From Amycolatopsis oliviviridis (lineage in GTDB: Bacteria > Actinomycetota > Actinomycetes > Mycobacteriales > Pseudonocardiaceae): a stretch of DNA of 64,000 nt. The notes beneath the pieces were generated by a model. That model was not told the DNA's origin, did no database searches, and saw nothing but the letters and a program-made list of their open reading frames with translations. Positions 58,396-64,000 of the stretch are shown here, one piece after another. The first letter of the stretch is position 1; every line of letters begins with the position of its first letter. The DNA is taken from positions 336,847-400,846 of the forward strand of contig NZ_BNAY01000009.1 of the NCBI RefSeq assembly GCF_014654365.1. Direction: 5' to 3'. A program made the position numbers and the translations under genes.

Positions 58396-59646
58396 TCAGG
58401 CCGCCGGAGTGAACAGCAGCGCCGTGTTGTGCCCGCCGAAACCGAACGAGTTGCTGATCGCCGCGCCCAGCTCGACCTTGCGCGCCTCACCGGAGACGAC
58501 GTCGAGCTGCACCTTCGGGTCCAGGTCCTCGAGGTTCAGCGTCGCCGGGATCAGGCCGTGGTAGATCGCCAGGATCGTGGCGATGCCCTCGACCGCGCCC
58601 GCACCGCCGACCAGGTGGCCGAGCGCGCCCTTGGGAGCGGTCACCACGACGTGCTCACCGACGGCGTTGCGGATCGCCGCGGCCTCGCCGACGTCGCCGA
58701 CGACCGTCGAGGTCGCGTGCGCGTTGACGTGGCCGACGTCGGCCGGGGAGACCCCGGCCATCGTCATCGCCTGCCGCATGGCGGCGATCTGGCCGACGCC
58801 CTCCGGGTGGTTGCCCGTGATGTGGTAGGCGTCCGAGGTGATCCCGTACCCGCTCAGCTGCGCGTAGATCCGCGCGTTGCGGGCCTTGGCGCGGTCCGCC
58901 CGCTCCAGGATCACGACACCGGAGCCCTCGCCGAGGACGAAACCGTCACGGTTCACGTCGAACGGCCTGGACGCCTTCGTCGGGTCGTCGTTGCGGGTGG
59001 AGACCGTCCGCGCCTGGGCGAAGCCGGCGAGGGTGATCGGGTGGATGCACGATTCGGCCCCACCGGCGACCACGACGTCGGCGCGGCCCGAGCGGATCAT
59101 CTCGTAGCCGGCGGCGATGCCTTCCGCGCCCGACGCGCAGGCCGACGCGGGCGAGTGCACACCGGCACGCGCTTTCAGGTCGATCCCGACGTGCGCGGCG
59201 GGACCGTTCGGCATCAGCATCGGCACGGTCAGCGGGGAGACCTTGCGGAGTCCCTGCTTGTGCAGAAGGTCGTTCTGGGAGATCAGGGTGACCGGACCGC
59301 CGACACCGGTACCGATGGTCACCCCGAGGCGCTCGGGTTCCACATCCTGATGCTCGTCGGTCGGCTGCTCGAAACCCGCGTCCGCCCAAGCCTGGCGGGC
59401 GGCGATGATCGCCACCTGCTCACAGCGGTCCAGCCGCCGGGCCTGGACCCGCGGCAGGACTTCGGACGGGTCTACGGCGAGCATGGCGCCGATCTTCACC
59501 GGCAGCTCGAGTTCGTCGACCCAGTCGGCTTCGATGCGGCGGATCCCGCTCGCCCCGGCGAGCAGTCCGTCCCACGTGGACGCGACGTCCCCGCCGAGCG
59601 GCGTGGTCGCGCCCATCCCGGTGATCACGACGTCGATGTTGCTCAT
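58396..59646 (-). CDS. fabF: Beta-ketoacyl-ACP synthase II (FabF/KasA-type)
   Basis: A 416-residue condensing enzyme of type II fatty acid synthesis. Catalytic residues are Cys170 (SACASGAEG), and the His residues in NAHATSTVVGD and KGALGHLVGGAG. ATG 59646 follows GGAG at 7-9 nt and begins the normal N-terminus (MSNIDVVITGMGATTPLG). It lies 40 bp after acpP in the fabD-fabH-acpP-fabF operon. No accD6 follows, unlike in mycobacteria. Confidence 0.96.
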   Translation of the reverse strand: MSNIDVVITGMGATTPLGGDVASTWDGLLAGASGIRRIEADWVDELELPVKIGAMLAVDPSEVLPRVQARRLDRCEQVAIIAARQAWADAGFEQPTDEHQDVEPERLGVTIGTGVGGPVTLISQNDLLHKQGLRKVSPLTVPMLMPNGPAAHVGIDLKARAGVHSPASACASGAEGIAAGYEMIRSGRADVVVAGGAESCIHPITLAGFAQARTVSTRNDDPTKASRPFDVNRDGFVLGEGSGVVILERADRAKARNARIYAQLSGYGITSDAYHITGNHPEGVGQIAAMRQAMTMAGVSPADVGHVNAHATSTVVGDVGEAAAIRNAVGEHVVVTAPKGALGHLVGGAGAVEGIATILAIYHGLIPATLNLEDLDPKVQLDVVSGEARKVELGAAISNSFGFGGHNTALLFTPAA

Positions 59647-59686
59647 TGGAGTCTCCCCAAGGTCGGCGCCAATCAAGAAGTCGGAC

Positions 59687-59932
59687 TTACTTGGAGTTGG
59701 CCGACACGTAGTTCACCGCGTCGCCAACGGTCTTCAGGTTCGCCAGCTCGTCGTCCGGGATCTTGACGCCGAACTTGTCCTCGGCCTGAACAGCGATCTC
59801 CACCATGGACAGCGAGTCGATGTCGAGGTCGTCCACGAAGGACTTCTCGGCGGTCACGTCGTCCTGCGCCACACCGGCGACCTCTTCGACGATCTCGGCG
59901 AGGCCGGCGAGGATCTCTGCGTTGTCTGCCAC
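59687..59932 (-). CDS. acpP: Acyl carrier protein
   Basis: An 81-residue acidic four-helix protein carrying growing acyl chains on phosphopantetheine attached to Ser40 in DDLDIDSLSMVEI. It ends FGVKIPDDELANLKTVGDAV NYV, as in standard ACPs, without the long C-terminal extension of mycobacterial AcpM. The GTG start at 59932 lies 68 bp after the fabH stop. Confidence 0.97.
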   Translation of the reverse strand: MADNAEILAGLAEIVEEVAGVAQDDVTAEKSFVDDLDIDSLSMVEIAVQAEDKFGVKIPDDELANLKTVGDAVNYVSANSK

Positions 59933-60000
59933 TGGTTGTTCCCTTCTCGGTGATGCTTTCGGCTGCCTCGCGGACACGGTGCCCGCGAGGGAAGTATTCA

Positions 60001-60984
60001 TCACGGGCAGATGAAGGCCTGGCCCGCGTAGGAGAGTCCGGCCCCGAAGCCGACGGCGAGCACGACGTCGCCCTGCTTCGCGGTGCCCGCCTTGCGCATG
60101 TGGTCCAGCGCGAGGGGGATGGACGCGGACGAGGTGTTGCCCGAGTACTTGATGTCGTCGGCCACGACCATGTCCTCGCGGGCGCCCTTGGCCCGCAGCT
60201 TCTTGGCGATGGCCTCGACGATGCGCAGGTTGGCCTGGTGCGGGATCAGGACGTCCACATCGGACGGTTCGAGCCCGGCCAGTTCCAGCGCGTGCAAGGC
60301 GATCGGCGCGATCTGCGTGGTCGCCCACCGGAAGACCGACTGGCCCTCCTGGTAGATCCACTTGTCGTCGCGCATGTAGATGAGGTCGACGTGCTCGCCC
60401 GCGCTGCCCCAGGCGACCGGCCCGATCTGCGCGGTGTCGGCCGCGCCGACCACCGCCGCGCCCGCGCCGTCGGCGAAGATGATCGCGTTCGCGCGGTCGA
60501 CCGGGTCGACGTGGTCGGTGAGCTTCTCGGCGCCGATGACGAGCGCCTTCTTCGCACTGCCCGCCCGGATGAGGTCCGACGCGACCCCGAGGCCGTAGCA
60601 GAACCCGGCGCAGGCGGCGTTGAGATCGAACGCGGCCGGATGCGTGATGCCGATCCGGTCCGCGACCTGGGCGGCGGCGTTCGGGATCTGCGTGGGCATC
60701 GTGCAGTTCGGCAGGATGACCGTGTCCACTTCGGACGGATCCACCCCGGCGTCTGCCAGCGCGGCGGTGCCCGCCTTGACCGCCATGTCGACCAGCGACT
60801 CGTCCTTCTCGGCGAACCGGCGCTCGACGATGCCGACCCGCTCGCGGATCCACTGGTCGTTGGTGTCCATGATCTTCGAGAGATCGTCGTTGGTCACGAT
60901 CTTCTCGGGCTGGAAGCTCCCGACACCGAGGATGCGGCTCCCGGCGGCGCCCTGCGCCTGCCGCAAGGTGGATCGGTCGGTCAC
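60001..60984 (-). CDS. fabH: Beta-ketoacyl-ACP synthase III (FabH)
   Basis: A 327-residue enzyme that starts fatty acid synthesis by joining acyl-CoA and malonyl-ACP. The catalytic residues are Cys125 (NAACAGFC), His in PHQANLRIVE, and Asn in YSGNTSSASIP. GTG 60984 follows GGAGGA by about 8 nt and overlaps the fabD stop by 4 bp, so the two are translationally coupled. FabH substrate choice sets the branched or straight chain type. Confidence 0.96.
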   Translation of the reverse strand: MTDRSTLRQAQGAAGSRILGVGSFQPEKIVTNDDLSKIMDTNDQWIRERVGIVERRFAEKDESLVDMAVKAGTAALADAGVDPSEVDTVILPNCTMPTQIPNAAAQVADRIGITHPAAFDLNAACAGFCYGLGVASDLIRAGSAKKALVIGAEKLTDHVDPVDRANAIIFADGAGAAVVGAADTAQIGPVAWGSAGEHVDLIYMRDDKWIYQEGQSVFRWATTQIAPIALHALELAGLEPSDVDVLIPHQANLRIVEAIAKKLRAKGAREDMVVADDIKYSGNTSSASIPLALDHMRKAGTAKQGDVVLAVGFGAGLSYAGQAFICP

Positions 60985-61913
60985 GAAGCGTCCTCCTGCC
61001 CCTGAAGCTTCGCCAGCTCGGCGGGCGTCTTCAGTGCGATGGTGGTGGTCACGGTTCCCTTGAGCTGCCGCTTGACCAGCCCGGTCAGCGTGCCCGCCGG
61101 CGGTAGTTCGAGCGTCGAGGTGACGCCCGCGGAGACCAGACCGTCCATGGTCAGGTCCCAGCGCACCGGGCTCGTGACCTGCTTGACCAGCCGGTCGAGG
61201 TACTCGGCCCCGCTGGTGACGACCTGTCCGTCGGCGTTCGACAGCAGCGGACGCGTGGGGTCCGCCGGGGTGATCTTCGCAGCCTGCGCGGCCAGCGCTT
61301 CCTGTGCGGGTGCCATGTAGGCGGTGTGGAACGCGCCCGCGACCTTGAGGGCGCGGACCTTGGTGCCCTCGAGCGGCTCGGCCACGATCTTCTCGATCGC
61401 GGCGGCGGCGCCCGAGGCGACGATCTGGCCGGCGCCGTTGCGGTTCGCCGCGGCGAGGCCGTGGCCGTCGAGCCAGGCGACGACCTGCTCCGGATCGCCG
61501 AGCATGACCGCGGCCATGCTCGTGGGCTCCAGCGCGCACGCCTTCGCCATCTCCGCGCCGCGGATGGCGGCCAGCGCGACGGCGTCCTCGGGGCTCAGCA
61601 CCCCGGCGATGGCGGCGGCGGCCAGTTCGCCGACGGAGTGCCCGGCGACCGGCGAGTCCGCGGCGACCGGGGCTTCGCGCTGGAGGTGCTCGAACGCCAG
61701 CAGTGACAGCGCCACGATCAGCGGCTGCGTGATCGCGGTGTCCTGGATCTCTTCGGCGTCCGCTTCGGTGCCGAGGCGGATCAGGTCGAGACCGGCCCGC
61801 TCGGACCAGGCTTCGACGCGCGCGCGGGCGCCATCGAGCTCGAGCCAAGGGGTGAGCATGCCTGGGGCCTGGGAACCCTGACCGGGGGCGAGGACTGCAA
61901 CTGTCACCCCCAT
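60981..61913 (-). CDS. fabD: Malonyl-CoA:ACP transacylase (FabD)
   Basis: About 310 residues, loading malonate onto ACP. The N-terminal LAPGQGSQAPGMLTPW, the active-site Ser93 in GHSVGELAAA, and the His in AFHTAYM are as expected. The start is ATG 61913; GTG 61922 and GTG 61907 are possible. It is the first gene of the fab operon and is preceded by 321 gene-free bp after the fasR stop. Confidence 0.95.
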   Translation of the reverse strand: MGVTVAVLAPGQGSQAPGMLTPWLELDGARARVEAWSERAGLDLIRLGTEADAEEIQDTAITQPLIVALSLLAFEHLQREAPVAADSPVAGHSVGELAAAAIAGVLSPEDAVALAAIRGAEMAKACALEPTSMAAVMLGDPEQVVAWLDGHGLAAANRNGAGQIVASGAAAAIEKIVAEPLEGTKVRALKVAGAFHTAYMAPAQEALAAQAAKITPADPTRPLLSNADGQVVTSGAEYLDRLVKQVTSPVRWDLTMDGLVSAGVTSTLELPPAGTLTGLVKRQLKGTVTTTIALKTPAELAKLQGQEDAS

Positions 61914-62234
61914 AGAGAACACTCTCGGCCACCATGGTCGTGATGCCGACGTTCACCAAGTCCTGCCAGCGTAATTGTCGGAACCCTCCAAAAGCGCCTT
62001 CCTGATCTCCGCGCTTAACCCAAAAGCCTTGTCGGGTTCAACCAGCTTTCCCTATGAAGTCCGTCACTGCGCAGAGTTACCAACGGGTTTACCGGAGTCT
62101 GTGCCGGAGGCCGTCATTCGCGTGATCGGGAGCCGATTTCACGTGATTGGAGGCGGAACTCAGGCGAGTTCCGTCTCTGATCACGCGGGTTCCGTGTCCG
62201 ATCACGCGTGTGCGGTGCCCGATCACGACGGCCG
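61914..62234. other. Region between fasR and fabD: promoter and family B repeats
   Basis: The 200 bp next to fabD hold no gene and should contain the fab operon promoter and FasR binding site. On the minus strand TTGAAC lies near 62040, followed by 17 bp and GTTAAG, a possible -35/-10 pair. The other end, 62117-62228, is a repeat cluster described separately. Confidence 0.5.
62117..62228. repeat. Cluster of ~21-nt palindromic repeat units (family B) downstream of fasR
   Basis: Plus-strand units TTCGCGTGATCGGGAGCCGA and TTCACGTGATTGGAGGCGGA, then AACTCAGGCGAGTT at the centre, face inverted units CTGATCACGCGGGTTCCGTG, CCGATCACGCGTGTGCGGTG and CCGATCACGA. The cluster ends 7 bp from the fasR stop codon. 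Unit length and sequence match the clusters at 12034, 39507 and 44860. Confidence 0.75.
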
Positions 62235-63449
62235 TCACCAGAGGCCGCGGGCCCGGGCCAGCCGCCCGACGGTCAGCGCCACCTTCAGCACCCAGGCGTC
62301 GCGAGATTCAGCCGCGTGGCGGCCGGTGAGTTCGGCCGCCTTCCGCAGCCGGTACCGGACGGTGTTCGGATGCACGAACAGCGTCCGCGCGCAGGTTTCC
62401 AGGACGCCGCCGCTGTCGAGGTAGGTCTCCACCGTCCGCAGCAGTGCCGGGCCCGCCTCTTCCAGTGGCCGGGCGATTTGCTCGACGAGCAGGCGTTCGG
62501 CCTCGGGGTCGCCGGACAGCGCGCGTTCCGGCAGCAGGTCGATCGATCTCGCGGGCCGCGGTGCGCCGGGCCAGCCGACGACGGCGCGCAGACCCGAGAG
62601 CGCTTCGGTCGCGCTGTGGTGCGCCTCGGCGAGGGTCGGCACCGTCGGTCCGGCGACGACCGGGCCTTCGGCGAAGGCGACGGACAGCTTGGTGAGGATC
62701 TCGCGGTCCTTGACGCTGCCTTCGGTGGGCCCGGCGACGACCACGACCAGCCGCGACCCCTGCACCGACAGCAGGACGGGCCGTCCGACCCGGGCGGCGC
62801 GGCTGCGCACCTCGAACACGACGGCGGGCGGGTCGTCCGACGTCGGGGTGCCGACCAGGGCGGTGGCGGGAGCGGCCGGATCCCAGCCGAGCGCGGCGGC
62901 GCGCGAGAGCACCGCTTCCTCGGCGTCGCCGCGGACGATGCCGTCGACGACCAGCGCCTCCAGTCGCGCGTCCCAGGCGCCGCGCGCCTCGGCGGCGGCC
63001 GCGTAGGAGTTGGCGGCGGCGAACGCGATCTCCCTGCCGTAGCGCAGGATCCCCTCGATCAGCGCGGCGCGTTCCGCCTCGTTCGCGGCGAACTCGGGCA
63101 GCTGCTCCTCGAACACCTCGATCGCCAGCCGCACCATGCCGACCGCCTGCCGCAGGCTCACCCAGCGGGAGAGTTCGGCGGGCGCCTCGCGGAACGCCTC
63201 GGTGGTGAGGGAGAGCGCCTCCTTCGCGTCGCGGAGCCAGTCGACGAAACCGGCGGCACCCGCCTGGGTGATCAACAGGACGCTCGCGCGCTGGTCGGCG
63301 GGAAGGCGGGCGAACCAGCTCAGCCGCTCTTCCATCACCGCGACGCTCGCGCTCGCGAGCCGGCCGGAGGCGTGCTCCAGCCGCCGGAGGGTCTTGGCGG
63401 ACAGCCCGTGGTGCTTGGGCACACGCCGTCCGGAAGTCGCATCAGCCAT
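62235..63449 (-). CDS. fasR: PucR-type regulator of fatty acid synthesis (FasR-like)
   Basis: A 404-residue regulator. A long helical N-terminal half (RLPADQRASVLLITQAGAAG ...) is followed by a GGDEF-like/PucR middle part and a C-terminal helix-turn-helix of PucR type (TLFVHPNTVRYRLRKAAELT). It is the counterpart of Streptomyces FasR (SCO2386) and mycobacterial Rv2242, which lie directly upstream of fabD and activate the fab operon. ATG 63449 starts it. The same gene order here supports the same role. Confidence 0.92.
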   Translation of the reverse strand: MADATSGRRVPKHHGLSAKTLRRLEHASGRLASASVAVMEERLSWFARLPADQRASVLLITQAGAAGFVDWLRDAKEALSLTTEAFREAPAELSRWVSLRQAVGMVRLAIEVFEEQLPEFAANEAERAALIEGILRYGREIAFAAANSYAAAAEARGAWDARLEALVVDGIVRGDAEEAVLSRAAALGWDPAAPATALVGTPTSDDPPAVVFEVRSRAARVGRPVLLSVQGSRLVVVVAGPTEGSVKDREILTKLSVAFAEGPVVAGPTVPTLAEAHHSATEALSGLRAVVGWPGAPRPARSIDLLPERALSGDPEAERLLVEQIARPLEEAGPALLRTVETYLDSGGVLETCARTLFVHPNTVRYRLRKAAELTGRHAAESRDAWVLKVALTVGRLARARGLW

Positions 63450-63778
63450 GGTCAGCCGATCCTAGTCCGACGGGCCGGGTTGCCGTCGTCCTGCGGCCTT
63501 TCGCCGCTGGTGTCCGAAGTGGACGGTCAATGCCGGTGAATTGTGAAAGGTGTTTGCATAAAACTCGAGGCCGCCCGGCGCTCGCGTTTTTCGCTGCGCC
63601 GGACGGCCTCGTCTCCCCGGTCCCCACCGGTAGGACAAGTATGGGACTTGTGGATCTTTTCCCGCTAGCTCACTCACTCGATCGTGGGTCGCCGAGTTGC
63701 CGGTGCGGTGCCCGTGATCAACGATCCCTCGCAAGCCGCACCGGGTAGGTCGCGGATGCGCAGAGGAGGGAGTTCGCC
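63450..63778. other. Divergent intergenic region between fasR and the channel-like gene
   Basis: The 329 bp contain no supported gene. They must hold both promoters. Besides the hairpin at 63566-63611, an AT-rich stretch (TTGTGAAAGGTGTTTGCATA, 63541-63560) is the best promoter-like sequence, and GAGGAGGGAG near 63762 is the ribosome site of the next gene. Confidence 0.5.
63566..63611. repeat. Strong hairpin upstream of the channel-like gene
   Basis: CGAGGCCGCCCGGCGC (63566-63581) pairs with GCGCCGGACGGCCTCG (63596-63611) with one mismatch; the 14-nt loop holds TTTTT. It is not at a gene end but inside a divergent promoter region, so it may be a leader attenuator for the gene at 63779 or an insulating terminator. 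Confidence 0.6.
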
Positions 63779-64000
63779 GTGGGCGAGCAGCTGAAAGACG
63801 GTCTGGGACAAGCATGGAACCTTGTCGCCACCTTCGTGCCGAAACTGGTCGGATTCCTGATCATCCTGCTCATCGGCTGGTTGATCGCGAAAGCCGTGTC
63901 AAAGGCATTGGGACTGGTTCTGTCGAAGATCGGTTTCGGCAAGCTCATCGAGAAGACCGGACTCACCGGAACGCTCAAACAAGCGAATGTCGACGCGGGC
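63779..64000 (+). CDS. Mechanosensitive-channel-like membrane protein, N-terminal part
   Basis: The first 74 codons of a membrane protein cut by the window edge. The sequence GEQLKDGLGQAWNLVATFVP, then KLVGFLIILLIGWLIAKAVS, followed by GFGKLIEKTGLTGTLKQ, matches the conserved TM-helix repeat of actinobacterial small-conductance mechanosensitive channel-type proteins. GTG 63779 follows GAGGAGGGAG. Confidence 0.75.
   Translation, partial: MGEQLKDGLGQAWNLVATFVPKLVGFLIILLIGWLIAKAVSKALGLVLSKIGFGKLIEKTGLTGTLKQANVDAG

Noticed and set aside
59687..60853. Apparent 388-residue protein ending in ACP
   Set aside because: Only the last 81 codons are ACP; the rest is antisense-like, out-of-frame sequence of fabH.
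60001..61959. Apparent 652-residue FabD-FabH fusion on the minus strand
   Set aside because: The upstream half is an out-of-frame reading of fabD; FabH starts at GTG 60984 with its own ribosome site.

Overview
This 64-kb window is chromosomal DNA of a high-GC actinobacterium, most probably a pseudonocardial genus such as Amycolatopsis. The grounds are the start-codon use (many GTG starts, many near-leaderless genes), the gene order ispG / DUF4081 acetyltransferase / penicillin-binding lipoprotein / mapB shared with Mycobacterium (Rv2868c-Rv2861c region), mycothione reductase (mycothiol is actinobacterial), an Lsr2-type nucleoid protein, and the FasR-FabD-FabH-ACP-FabF operon. No rRNA, tRNA, CRISPR array, prophage or intact transposase gene was seen. 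Genus assignment is an inference.

Layout. 1-6.9 kb: end of ispG (isoprenoid synthesis), an acetyltransferase, a penicillin-binding lipoprotein, mapB, a divergent FadR-type regulator / CynX-type MFS exporter pair, and an unknown small membrane protein behind a twin-operator promoter. 7-15 kb: mycothione reductase, an M15 peptidase lipoprotein, a trypsin-like protease, an ElaA-type acetyltransferase overlapping bioF, a DEAD-box RNA helicase and a RIO-type kinase. 15-25 kb: a LAL-type LuxR regulator divergent from two coupled subtilisins, a phytoene-desaturase-like oxidoreductase, a second trypsin-like protease and yaaA. 25-31 kb: acetyltransferase, degenerate APH-fold protein, hydroxyacid dehydrogenase, VOC protein, proS and a coupled exported protein. 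31-36 kb: a minus-strand operon (HAD phosphatase, two paralogous anchored proteins, a rhomboid-like/DUF2156 fusion). 36-42 kb: membrane protein, YjbQ, DUF3626, XRE-cupin regulator divergent from a PAT-like acetyltransferase, and a NarL-type two-component pair. 42-49 kb: fatty-acid desaturase with its ferredoxin reductase and divergent TetR regulator, the pntAa-pntAb-pntB transhydrogenase operon with a lipoate-ligase-like gene, and an Lsr2 domain fused to a histone-H1-like tail. 49-55 kb: flavin disulfide-family oxidoreductase, a 167-bp TA-flanked inverted repeat, an anchored proline-rich protein, a third subtilisin and DUF3145. 55-64 kb: CtpE-like P-type ATPase, the type II fatty acid synthase operon with its PucR-type regulator FasR, and the start of a mechanosensitive-channel-like gene.

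Themes. Lipid synthesis and membrane modification recur (fabD/H/acpP/fabF, desaturase, DUF2156, transhydrogenase for NADPH). Five secreted serine proteases and one M15 peptidase lipoprotein point to a saprophytic secretome. Redox functions (mycothione reductase, transhydrogenase, flavoprotein reductases, YaaA) form a second theme.

The least explained material is non-coding. Nearly every gene 3' end carries one of several related hairpin families: ATGAA(A)GGCCC-type perfect inverted repeats, clusters of about 21-nt units around ACTCGCGTGATCGGAGGCGG, and a GACTAAATGCG type. One 167-nt near-complete inverted repeat, with a tandem G.A internal loop and TA dinucleotides at both ends, supplies the stop codons of both flanking genes. 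The best candidates for something undescribed are that element, the Lsr2/H1 chimera, and the operon of paralogous anchored proteins with the rhomboid-like/DUF2156 fusion.
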